From positions 1 through 58,287 of the forward strand of contig JACJZA010000018.1 in the NCBI GenBank assembly GCA_020635825.1: a stretch of DNA of 58,287 nt, in the 5' to 3' direction. The notes beneath the pieces were generated by a model. The model saw nothing but the letters and a program-made list of their open reading frames with translations, ran no database searches and was not told where the DNA came from. The stretch comes from Flavobacteriales bacterium (lineage in GTDB: Bacteria > Bacteroidota > Bacteroidia > Flavobacteriales_E > Vicingaceae). Shown in pieces: positions 41,138 to 49,499 of this stretch. Position 1 is the stretch's first letter. Each line of letters begins with the position of its first letter. The position numbers were made by a program, and so were the translations under genes.

Positions 41138-42103
41138 TTAGTTATTCAATATTTTGGATGCCTCTTTGGCAAAATAAGTAATTATGATATCGGCACCAGC
41201 TCTTTTTATAGAGAGCAAGGTTTCCATCATAACTTTTTGTTCGTCAATCCATCCATTTTTGCCTGCAGCTTTAATCATCGAATATTCTCCACTTACATTG
41301 TAAGCTGCTATGGGTAGATCAAAATTATTTTTTAAATCTCTAATAATATCTAAATAAGATAGTGCAGGTTTTACCATTAAAATGGCAGCTCCTTCATCAA
41401 CATCAGCTTGCGCTTCCTTGATGGCTTCATTTCTATTTGCAAAATCCATTTGGTAAGTTCTTCTGTCTCCAAAACTTGGAGCAGAATCAGCAGCATCTCT
41501 AAATGGACCATAATAAGACGAGCAATATTTTACAGAATAGCCCATAATAGGAATGTGCTCAAACCCATTTTTATCTAATTCGTCTCTAATTTCTCTTACT
41601 GCAAAATCCATCATTCCCGATGGGGCCACCATATCAACTCCAGCTTTAGCTTGAGCTAAAACTTGTTTTCTTAAATTATTTAAAGTTAAATCATTGTCTA
41701 CATCATGATTGCACAATACACCACAGTGACCATGATCAGTATATTCACAGAAACAAACGTCTGCAATTACTTGAAGCGCAGGATAGTCTTTTTTAATCTG
41801 GGTAATCGCTTTTTGAATAATTCCATCAGGATTCCAGCTTTCAGTTCCTTCGGCATCTTTATGTAAAGGAATACCAAAAAGGATAACTGATTTAATCCCT
41901 AATTCCATTACTTCATCCAATTCCTCATTGATTCGATCTAAAGAGTAACGAAAAATACCCGGCATGGAAGCAATTTCTTTTTTGATGTTTTCTCCTTCTT
42001 CAATAAAAAGAGGGTAAATAAAGTCAGAAACTTTTAAATGGGTTTCTCTTACTTTCGCTCTAATTTCTTCTGTTTTTCGGTTATCTCTTAGTCTTTCTTG
42101 CAT
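41138..42103 (-). CDS. hemB: Delta-aminolevulinic acid dehydratase (porphobilinogen synthase)
   Basis: 321 residues. Metal-binding cysteines are in DVCFCEYTDHGHCGV (about residues 113-127). The two Schiff-base lysines lie in YSVKYCSSYYGPFRDA and ILMVKPALSYLDIIRDL. It joins two molecules of 5-aminolevulinate into porphobilinogen. The gene heads the minus-strand run hemB-hemL-hemE-HEPN-tex-radical SAM, separated from hemL by a spacer with a palindrome. An exact -7 box lies 17 bases upstream of its ATG. Confidence 0.96.
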   Translation of the reverse strand: MQERLRDNRKTEEIRAKVRETHLKVSDFIYPLFIEEGENIKKEIASMPGIFRYSLDRINEELDEVMELGIKSVILFGIPLHKDAEGTESWNPDGIIQKAITQIKKDYPALQVIADVCFCEYTDHGHCGVLCNHDVDNDLTLNNLRKQVLAQAKAGVDMVAPSGMMDFAVREIRDELDKNGFEHIPIMGYSVKYCSSYYGPFRDAADSAPSFGDRRTYQMDFANRNEAIKEAQADVDEGAAILMVKPALSYLDIIRDLKNNFDLPIAAYNVSGEYSMIKAAGKNGWIDEQKVMMETLLSIKRAGADIIITYFAKEASKILNN

Positions 42104-42120
42104 TGCCTCTAATTGAGCAA

Positions 42121-42128
42121 CAAATATA
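42121..42128 (-). promoter_or_regulatory. -7 box TATATTTG of hemB
   Basis: On the minus strand an exact TAnnTTTG match ends 17 bases before the hemB ATG. I found no TTG at the right distance. Confidence 0.45.
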
Positions 42129-42196
42129 AGGTTGTTAGATGAAGTGAAAAGTGTTATTTGTCATATTTATTACACAATAAGCCTTAATTTTATAAC

Positions 42197-43111
42197 ATGA
42201 ATTCTTTACCTAAAATGATTATTGCTGGAGGTAGTGGTTTTTTTGGAAATCATTTGGTTGAATATTTTAAAAAGACTTACCGAGTTGTTGTTCTGACGAG
42301 AAGCGAATCTAAGCTAAAAGAGGGTGTTCAATACATTAATTGGGATGCGAAAACAATTGGAGAATGGGTGGATGAATTAAATGGAGCAACTGTTCTAATT
42401 AATTTAACGGGAAAATCAATTAATTGTCGATTTACAGAAGAAAACAAAAAAGAGCTGCTATCATCAAGAACAGATTCAACTAAAGTTTTAGCAGAAGCGA
42501 TTTATAAGTTAGAAAAACCTCCTAAAATATGGATGAATGCAAGCGCTGGAGCCATGTATCAAACTGCAGATGTTCCAAATACGGAAGAAGATGAGGTTTT
42601 TAAAGATGATTTTTTAGCTCAAATGGCTATAGAATGGGAAAAAGCTTTTTTTGAAAATGAACTACCTAAAACTAAAAGAGTGGCAATGCGTATTTCTTTA
42701 ATTCTTGGAAAAGATGGAGGAGTTTTTCCTGTTTGGAAAAAAATCACCAAATTGTTTTTAGGAGGAAAAGTAGGGGATGGCAAACAAATGATTTCATGGA
42801 TACATATTGATGATGCTGTTGAAGCAGTTAAATTTATCATTAAAAAAGAAATAGAAGGAATAGTTAATTTTTCAACTAATCAACCTATTTCTAATAAAGA
42901 TTTGATGAAGGAGTTAAGAAAACAAATGGAAGCTCCGTTTGGATTACCAGCTCCAAAATTTGGAGTAAAATTAGGTGCTGTTTTGTTGGATACAGAACCT
43001 TCCTTATTATTAGATAGTGTCAACTTTGTTCCTAAAAAACTTTTGGATAATAACTTTACTTTCAATTATCCTACTATTACTGAAGCATTCAAAAAGTTGT
43101 TGGAAAAATGA
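42197..43111 (+). CDS. TIGR01777 family epimerase-like protein (YfcH type)
   Basis: 304 residues, short-chain dehydrogenase-like. The Rossmann start is MIIAGGSGFFGNHLVEYFK (GGSGFFG), then GATVLINLTGKSIN and the second half SWIHIDDAVEAVKFII with FGVKLGAVLLDTEPSLLLDS near the end. These are hallmarks of the YfcH/SulA-type epimerase family, whose substrate is unknown. It is the first of four tightly packed genes and overlaps the next by 4 bases (ATGA). Confidence 0.9.
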   Translation: MNSLPKMIIAGGSGFFGNHLVEYFKKTYRVVVLTRSESKLKEGVQYINWDAKTIGEWVDELNGATVLINLTGKSINCRFTEENKKELLSSRTDSTKVLAEAIYKLEKPPKIWMNASAGAMYQTADVPNTEEDEVFKDDFLAQMAIEWEKAFFENELPKTKRVAMRISLILGKDGGVFPVWKKITKLFLGGKVGDGKQMISWIHIDDAVEAVKFIIKKEIEGIVNFSTNQPISNKDLMKELRKQMEAPFGLPAPKFGVKLGAVLLDTEPSLLLDSVNFVPKKLLDNNFTFNYPTITEAFKKLLEK

Positions 43112-43506
43112 ATCAAAATCACCTAATATTATTATTTGATGGCGATTGTAATTTTTGCAGTTTTTGGGTGAAATTTGTTATTGAAAGGGATAAAAAAGAT
43201 AGGTTTCGATTTGCTTCTTTGCAATCGATAAAAGGAAAAGAATTACTTGAAAAACATCATTTAGAACCTGATTTAAGTACGGTTGTATTGATAAAAGATG
43301 ATTGTGCTAAAACAAAATCTTCAGCTGCACTTTATGTAACTAAAGAATTAAAAGGAATTTATCAGTTCGCTTTTGTTTTTATGATGATTCCAAAGTTGAT
43401 TAGAGATTGGTTTTATGATTTAATTGCTGCCAATCGAAAAAAAATTATGAAAGGAGAATCATGTATTATTCCAACAGAATCTATTAAAAACAAATTTTTA
43501 GAATAA
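43108..43506 (+). CDS. DCC family thiol-disulfide oxidoreductase (DUF393)
   Basis: 132 residues. The name-giving motif is LLFDGDCNFCSFWV with C14-x2-C17 near the start, followed by KDRFRFASLQS. Proteins of this family are thioredoxin-like but of unknown role. The gene overlaps the epimerase gene by 4 bases and is followed immediately by a DUF2071 gene, with no spacer. Confidence 0.9.
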   Translation: MNQNHLILLFDGDCNFCSFWVKFVIERDKKDRFRFASLQSIKGKELLEKHHLEPDLSTVVLIKDDCAKTKSSAALYVTKELKGIYQFAFVFMMIPKLIRDWFYDLIAANRKKIMKGESCIIPTESIKNKFLE

Positions 43507-44223
43507 ATGGGCTCTTTTTTAAAAGCTGAATGGAGAAAGTTAGCAATGATTAACTATGAAGTTAATCAAGAATTACTAAAGGAGTATGTTCCTTATAAAA
43601 CTGAGCTTGATTTATGGCAAGGCAAATGTTATGTGAGTTTGGTAGGTTTTATGTTTTTAAATACACAAGTTAAAGGGTGTAAACTTCCCGGTCACATCAA
43701 TTTTGAAGAAGTAAATCTTCGATTTTATGTAAAATATAAAACTGAGCAAGGAGAAGAAAAAAGAGGAGTGGTTTTTATTAAAGAAATTGTTCCAAAACTA
43801 ATTATTACATGGGTAGCTAATAAAGTTTACAAAGAACATTATGAAACGATGTCAATGAAACACGATTGGCAAGAAGATGGGAATGAGTTGAAAGTGAGTT
43901 ATACTTGGTATAAAGACAATTATGAAAATAGCATTTTGCTGGAGGCTAAAAATATGGAAACACCTTTAAAAGAAGGGACTATGGAGTTTTTTATTGCCGA
44001 ACATTATTGGGGTTATTCAAAATTTAAAAATAGACAGACAACAGAGTATGAAGTAAAGCATCCAAGTTGGGGTGTATATCCTGTTCAAAAAGCAAATATT
44101 AGTGTTGATTTTGGGATGGTGTACGGAGAAGAATTTTCATTTTTAAGTGAACAGAAACCCGCTTCCGTGTTTTTAGCCGAAGGTTCTGAAATCAGTGTAG
44201 AAAATAAAAACATCATTTCTTAA
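43507..44223 (+). CDS. DUF2071 family protein (YqjF-like)
   Basis: 238 residues. The family start EWRKLAMINYEVNQELLKEYVP and the strand YVSLVGFMFLNTQVKGCKLPGHINFEEVNLRFYVKY are clear, as is the late IAEHYWGYSKFK. It resembles an acetoacetate decarboxylase-like fold. Function in the family is unknown. ATG 43507 directly follows the DCC stop, so the two are probably coupled. Confidence 0.88.
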   Translation: MGSFLKAEWRKLAMINYEVNQELLKEYVPYKTELDLWQGKCYVSLVGFMFLNTQVKGCKLPGHINFEEVNLRFYVKYKTEQGEEKRGVVFIKEIVPKLIITWVANKVYKEHYETMSMKHDWQEDGNELKVSYTWYKDNYENSILLEAKNMETPLKEGTMEFFIAEHYWGYSKFKNRQTTEYEVKHPSWGVYPVQKANISVDFGMVYGEEFSFLSEQKPASVFLAEGSEISVENKNIIS

Positions 44224-44240
44224 ATAATTATTTTTGTTGC

Positions 44241-44792
44241 TTGTACGCAATAATCGACATAGAAACCTCTGGAGGAAATCATAAGCAAGGTAAGATAACC
44301 GAAATAGCTATTTACAAACATGATGGGGTAAAAGTTGTTGATGAATATGTAACTCTTATTAATCCGGAATTGAAGATAGATTGGTATGTTAAAAAACTAA
44401 CGGGAATTACAGATGAAATGGTGGCAACAGCACCTAAATTTTTTGAAGTAGCTAAAAATATAGTGGACATTACAAGAGATTGTATTTTTATTGCTCATAA
44501 TGTAGACTTTGATTATGGTTTTATTCGTGCTGAGTTTAAAAAGTTGGGTTATGATTACAAGCGCAAAAAGCTTTGTACTGTTAAGCTTAGCAGACAGTTA
44601 ATTCCCGGAATGCAATCTTATAGCTTAGGTAAATTGTGCGATGAGTTAGGAATTGTTTTAGAGCATAGACATAGAGCGTCAGGTGATGCTTTGGCAACTG
44701 TTAAGTTGTTTGAATTGTTATTGAAGCATGATGTTGGTCAAAAATTAATTCCTAGACCTATTAACCCAAATCAGACGAGTTTGTTTAATTAA
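44241..44792 (+). CDS. DnaQ-like 3'-5' exonuclease (DEDDh)
   Basis: 183 residues. The exonuclease motifs are IIDIETSGG (D6, E8), IAHNVDFDYGFI and HRHRASGDALAT (H-x4-D), which gives the DEDDh set. It could be a proofreading subunit of DNA polymerase III or an RNA-trimming nuclease. The protein is too short for a typical C-terminal extension. The start is TTG at 44241, the only in-frame choice close to the motif, 17 bases after the DUF2071 gene. The 3' end overlaps the convergent T9SS cargo gene by 8 bases. Confidence 0.88.
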   Translation: MYAIIDIETSGGNHKQGKITEIAIYKHDGVKVVDEYVTLINPELKIDWYVKKLTGITDEMVATAPKFFEVAKNIVDITRDCIFIAHNVDFDYGFIRAEFKKLGYDYKRKKLCTVKLSRQLIPGMQSYSLGKLCDELGIVLEHRHRASGDALATVKLFELLLKHDVGQKLIPRPINPNQTSLFN

Positions 44793-46248
44793 CGATAAGC
44801 TTTTTACTTGTATTGATGCCTTTTGAGTTGGTTACTTTTAAGAAGTAAATTCCTTGATTAATATTGATATTTAATTGATTGTTTGTTAATTCTGATTGAT
44901 AAACAATTTTTCCTTGAAGATTTATTATCTCCGCTTTTTCTAAGTCTGTTCCTTCAATTTGAATGGTGTTGTTTTTTTGTACAGGGTTAGGATAAATAGT
45001 GTATTCAAAAATGGAACTGTTTGATTCAATTGATGTGACAATATCATTCCATAAAATTCCTTCTTGTATTCCATCAATAACGGAACCTTCGATTGTCCAG
45101 CTTTGATAAGATTCATCAACTCCAAAGGAATCATACCTTGAGTAAATGCCGTATTTACTATTAATTAAAATGCAAAGAGAGAAATCATAGTTAGGCATTA
45201 ACTCACAAGGGTTCATTTCTTGAGCGTAGCTTAAAATAAAAGCTCTATTAACATATCCATTTGCATCATAATACAAAGGGGAAGTTTCATTAATAGCACC
45301 TGAACTTAATATTGTATTAGAATTTATTTGATTTGTAAACGAACAAGTCCCAACAAATAAACCTTCCAAATCACTATAATTATAATTGTAAGTATAGTTA
45401 TTGATTGAGCCATTTTGGTTGGTTCTTATAACTGAATATGAGACATTAAGTGGTGATGAATTGACAGCTATTATCGAATCTTTGTAATAAGTTATAACTT
45501 CAGGGTCAAAAAAGCCAGCATCGCTAACATGTTTCCATATTAAAACATCACTAGCAATTAAATTAAAATATTCTTGTAAATCGGGTTCGTTAAAACCTTC
45601 AGAAATTATGCTGTTTTTGAATCCAATTAATTTACTATCATAGGGGAAAAAATCTTTCAATCCGTAGTTTTTCGATAGTATTAATTTTTTTGAATTGAAA
45701 GGGGATACAACGGGAAAACTATCAAGATATGTTTGAACTGAAATTATTTTAATCGAATCTAATACATTTAAAATGTTTCCAAAAAACTTATTATCACATG
45801 TAAATTTTAGTTTGTTGTAGTTAGAACCATTATAATCTGAAAACCAACTATCTCCAGGGTTTGCTGAGGGTATTATTAATAATGGTAATGAATCTAAAGG
45901 AAAATACATCCATAGCGAATCTAAGTTGGTAATTAACGAATCAGGTAAGTGATGGTCATTAAACTGAGGAGTTAAATTTGCCGATGAATGAAAATCTAAA
46001 ATATCTTTGTAACAGTTAATAAGATTGGGATTTTTATAGTTGAAGTAATAAGTAGATTTACTTCCAGATATTAAAACACTATCAATTTCATAGCTTTGAA
46101 TTGTTGTGTCAGTAGGTATAATTGGTGGGTTATTATATTGTTCATATTTTTCAAAATAACTTCTTTGTCCAACAGGAAAAGGAAACCAATCTTGGCAAAA
46201 TACCAAATTAGAAATAAGTAAAAAAATAGAAAGTAAAAGAGATTTCAT
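44785..46248 (-). CDS. Secreted protein with T9SS type A sorting domain
   Basis: 487 residues. Signal peptide (MKSLLLSIFLLISNLVFC) then a large part with no recognised domain, rich in Ser, Asn and Tyr. The last 80 residues are the T9SS type A C-terminal domain: TIYPNPVQKNNTIQIEG, AEIINLQGKIVYQSEL, INQGIYFLKVTNSKG. This directs export through T9SS. The central region may be a beta-rich binding or enzyme domain, but I see no catalytic motif. The gene runs convergent with the exonuclease gene. Confidence 0.85.
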   Translation of the reverse strand: MKSLLLSIFLLISNLVFCQDWFPFPVGQRSYFEKYEQYNNPPIIPTDTTIQSYEIDSVLISGSKSTYYFNYKNPNLINCYKDILDFHSSANLTPQFNDHHLPDSLITNLDSLWMYFPLDSLPLLIIPSANPGDSWFSDYNGSNYNKLKFTCDNKFFGNILNVLDSIKIISVQTYLDSFPVVSPFNSKKLILSKNYGLKDFFPYDSKLIGFKNSIISEGFNEPDLQEYFNLIASDVLIWKHVSDAGFFDPEVITYYKDSIIAVNSSPLNVSYSVIRTNQNGSINNYTYNYNYSDLEGLFVGTCSFTNQINSNTILSSGAINETSPLYYDANGYVNRAFILSYAQEMNPCELMPNYDFSLCILINSKYGIYSRYDSFGVDESYQSWTIEGSVIDGIQEGILWNDIVTSIESNSSIFEYTIYPNPVQKNNTIQIEGTDLEKAEIINLQGKIVYQSELTNNQLNININQGIYFLKVTNSKGINTSKKLIVN

Positions 46249-46345
46249 ACCTCACATTTAAACCAATACTAAGGTATAAAAAAATACGCTAGTTCAATAA
46301 TAAATTATAGTGCAATTTGAGGAACGGCAATTTTTGATAAAAAAT

Positions 46346-46371
46346 AAAAGTCCCGCAATTGCGGGACTTTT
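46346..46371 (-). terminator. Perfect palindromic terminator after the TonB receptor gene
   Basis: A 26-base perfect palindrome centred on GTCCCGCAATTGCGGGAC, with A and T runs on both sides. On the minus strand it is followed by a T-rich tail, ending the TonB receptor transcript. It lies 114 bases beyond that gene's stop, within a 236-base gap that holds no other feature I can see. Confidence 0.85.
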
Positions 46372-46484
46372 ATAAACTATACAAACTATAAAACTAAACA
46401 CTTAGTTAATTCTACCATCTAAAGGTAAAATAAGAATTTGATTTTTAAATTTCAAAAGTTTTAAAAAATTAGTATTCTAACTTG

Positions 46485-48890
46485 TTAAAATATCGCTTTC
46501 ATCGATAAAATAAAATTTCTTCCTGGAGCAACTAATCCCGAACTATATGGTCTGTATCTTATATCTGTTAAATTTTCAATTCCTCCGTTTACCATAAAGT
46601 TTTTATTAAATTGGTATGAGACTTTAAAATTCAAAGTGTACCAAGATGGTGAAAAAGGATTTCCGTTAGCATCAATTGCATATAAATAATTTTTTCCTTT
46701 TTCTTCTTCAGGCATTTCTTCAAATTTTCTTTCTCCACTATAATTAACATAGAATTGAAGCATTAAATCTTCATTAGTATAGGTTAATTTAGATGTTCCA
46801 AACCAAGGGGCAGCATGTCTTGATGGACTAATGGTTCCATCATCTAATTCTTCTTCACCTTTTTGGTAATTAAATCGAGATGATAAACTAAATCCGTAAG
46901 GTAATTTTACTTCAATTCCTGTTTGTATTCCATAAACCGTTGCTTGTGCTGCATTTTGTATGGCTTGTACTTTACTTAGTGTTCCGTCATACAATATACT
47001 GTCTTTTCCATTTAGTGTGAAGTCTCTTCTTACTAAAGCATCTTTAAGTAAAGTGTAATACCCTGTAAAATCTATTTTTACAACATCATCAAAAACTTTA
47101 GCAATCCCAAAATCAACATTGTATGCATTTTCAGCATGTAAATTGGGGTTGGGAACTACAACAGATCCTGGTTCAGAATCAAATACTTTTCCCATGTCAT
47201 CAACATTTGGAGAACGAAACCCTGTAGATGCATTTGAACTAATCACCCATTTTTCTGTCGGTCTATAAACAAAACCAAAACTACCGGTAATTGCAGCGTT
47301 ATTCATGCTTGTTGTTTCAAAAGGAAAAGGATAAAATGTGGTGTCAAATTTTGCATCTAAAAGATATTGATTGTAACGAATACCTGATTGAATCATTAAT
47401 TTTTCAAATGGGTGAAACTGATTAGTTAAGTAGGCTGCATATGAAGCCCATGATGCTTTTGGGTATCTTGCAGGTCCTTCTATTATTTTATTGGTAGAAA
47501 TATCTTGATCAAGTCCTGTAGATGTTACGTCGTCGTAAACCAACTCTATACCATAGAATAATTCATCTTTTTTACCTAATGACTTATTGAAGTCAAGATT
47601 GGCAGAGTAAGCATTAACGGTTTCAGTTCTTATTTCTCTATTATTTTTATTGATATCTCTACTTATTCTACTTTCTTCAAAAAATTGATGGGCTAATCTT
47701 ATTGTCATTTGACTGTAAATAAAATTATTTCCAGTATGTTCAATAGATAGATTATTCATCATCCATTTTTGAGGACCATAATACCACTCTCCATACCTTG
47801 GAAGTCCTTTTTTATATCTAATATGTCTATCATACCTATCATAATTTGAAGTTTCAGAATAATGAAAACCATATTGAATATCCAATTTATCGTTTGGTTT
47901 AAACCTAATTTTTTGCATCATATTGATTTGGGTATAACCCGATGGTTTTTGTTCTAATGGATTTTTATTGGTCACAACAACATCAATACTGTCTTGTCGT
48001 TCAACGTAAAAGGGTCTTAGGTATTCAGTTGGGCCATTACTTCCCATTATTAGGTTTCCAAATTTATTAGAGCTAACACTTGAGATTAGAGCCCATTTTT
48101 TCCAACCTATGTTTACATCAAAATGACCTGTATTTTCATTATTTGCAGAAGAATACCTTGCTAAGGTACTTCCTTTAATTAATGGTTTTTCAGTTAATGA
48201 CATTTGAGGAGTTAGCGTCTTAAAATTCATCACGCCACCTATAGCATCACTTCCATAGATAACAGAACCTGGTCCAAATAAAACTTCGGTTTGCTCCATA
48301 TTAAAAGGGTCAAGTGAAATTACATTTTGTAAATTACCGCTTCTAAAAATGGCTGTATTCATTCGTACACCATCGACAACATATAGTAATCTATTGGTTG
48401 AAAAACCTCGAATCATTGGGCTTCCACCCCCTTGTTGACTTTTTTGGATGAATACTTCTCCCGAAGCATTCAATAAATCAGCTGCAGTTTGAGGGTTTTG
48501 TAGAGCTATTTCTTTACTAGAAATTAGAGATACTTTTTGAGTAATGTCATTTTGTGAATGATTCCATTTGGTCGCAGAAATAGTAATCACATCCATATCA
48601 AAATGAGTGGGTTCCATAAATATTTGGAATCCAGCAGCCTCAATTTCTTGGTAAGTTTTAATAATACTTTTATATCCTAAGAGGCGGAATGCAATTATGT
48701 CGAGTTCTTTAAACGAACTTATCTCTGCCTCACCTAGACTATTAGTAATTACCATTAGTTTTGGTTGGTCGCAGCTAATAGTAACCAATTCTAATGGTTT
48801 TTGTGTTGTGTTGCTTTTCACAGAGATTACCTGTCCAATTGCAGGAATTGTTATATACAATACAACACAAAAAAGAATCATCTTTTTCAT
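46485..48890 (-). CDS. TonB-dependent receptor, heme/hemoglobin type
   Basis: 801 residues. Signal peptide to about 19, then a carboxypeptidase-regulatory-like domain (about 25-95). The plug starts near 120 (QNPQTAADLLNASGEVFIQKSQQGGGSPMIRGFSTNRLLYVVDGVRMNTAIF) and ends near 220 with VIYGSDAIGGVMNF, a set typical of hemoglobin/transferrin/lactoferrin-type receptors. The barrel ends in a C-terminal strand (ILSMKAIF). The ligand could be heme but is not proven. It is the last gene of the run that starts with the adhesin. Confidence 0.92.
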   Translation of the reverse strand: MKKMILFCVVLYITIPAIGQVISVKSNTTQKPLELVTISCDQPKLMVITNSLGEAEISSFKELDIIAFRLLGYKSIIKTYQEIEAAGFQIFMEPTHFDMDVITISATKWNHSQNDITQKVSLISSKEIALQNPQTAADLLNASGEVFIQKSQQGGGSPMIRGFSTNRLLYVVDGVRMNTAIFRSGNLQNVISLDPFNMEQTEVLFGPGSVIYGSDAIGGVMNFKTLTPQMSLTEKPLIKGSTLARYSSANNENTGHFDVNIGWKKWALISSVSSNKFGNLIMGSNGPTEYLRPFYVERQDSIDVVVTNKNPLEQKPSGYTQINMMQKIRFKPNDKLDIQYGFHYSETSNYDRYDRHIRYKKGLPRYGEWYYGPQKWMMNNLSIEHTGNNFIYSQMTIRLAHQFFEESRISRDINKNNREIRTETVNAYSANLDFNKSLGKKDELFYGIELVYDDVTSTGLDQDISTNKIIEGPARYPKASWASYAAYLTNQFHPFEKLMIQSGIRYNQYLLDAKFDTTFYPFPFETTSMNNAAITGSFGFVYRPTEKWVISSNASTGFRSPNVDDMGKVFDSEPGSVVVPNPNLHAENAYNVDFGIAKVFDDVVKIDFTGYYTLLKDALVRRDFTLNGKDSILYDGTLSKVQAIQNAAQATVYGIQTGIEVKLPYGFSLSSRFNYQKGEEELDDGTISPSRHAAPWFGTSKLTYTNEDLMLQFYVNYSGERKFEEMPEEEKGKNYLYAIDANGNPFSPSWYTLNFKVSYQFNKNFMVNGGIENLTDIRYRPYSSGLVAPGRNFILSMKAIF

Positions 48891-48941
48891 GTTTTATATT
48901 AATTTGAATTAAACAAATAAAATGCAGTTATAATAAATTGT

Positions 48942-49478
48942 TTAACTCAATCTTGGAGGTGGAGAGGTAGGATTGGGTTTGATTGAATAATAATTGTCAA
49001 AATAATTATCAGAATAGAAATAACAATAATTTGGAATATCCAATTTTAGATTACTTAATTCATAAAAATAAAGTGATTTGCAAAAATCAATTAATGCTTT
49101 TTCATTTTTCTTCTTGTTTTGATTGTTTCCAAAAGTATTCTTGACAAGTTCAGCTAATAGAATATTTAATTGAGTTTCTTTCTTGTCTAGCCAACACCAA
49201 TAAAAGACAGAATCGGAAGTAGTTTCTGTATACACAACATCATACATGTTGTTTTTGAATTCAAATTCTTTAGAATGTTCCCAATCTAGTTCTTCCTCTG
49301 CTTCAACTTTTGAAAGTTTAATGAATGCTAAATCTGATTTACTAATGGAATTAATTATTTCATGCTTTACCGTTCTCTTGATAGATTTTTTTTGAAAATG
49401 AAGCCAAATAAAGGTGCCCATAAATGGAACAACTAAGACGCAAAATAGAAATATGCCTAAATACTTTTTCAAAATCAA
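48942..49478 (-). CDS. Membrane-anchored hypothetical protein before the TonB receptor
   Basis: 178 residues. N-terminal hydrophobic helix (residues about 6-28), then a periplasmic part with EELDWEHSKEFEFKNNMYDVVYTE and Cys-containing aromatic segments, ending PTSPPPRLS. I recall similar proteins with C-terminal proline ends encoded just before TonB receptors in Bacteroidota, often near metal-related ones, but know of no tested function. It starts 21 bases after the PorE-like gene and ends 51 bases before the receptor. Confidence 0.72.
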   Translation of the reverse strand: MILKKYLGIFLFCVLVVPFMGTFIWLHFQKKSIKRTVKHEIINSISKSDLAFIKLSKVEAEEELDWEHSKEFEFKNNMYDVVYTETTSDSVFYWCWLDKKETQLNILLAELVKNTFGNNQNKKKNEKALIDFCKSLYFYELSNLKLDIPNYCYFYSDNYFDNYYSIKPNPTSPPPRLS

Positions 49479-49499
49479 AAAACAATTTACAAGTTTAAA

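Noticed and set aside
41012..41317. A 101-codon plus-strand frame across the hemL-hemB gap and the end of hemB
   Set aside because: Most of it is antisense to hemB, and the remainder reads through the palindromic element. No family resemblance.
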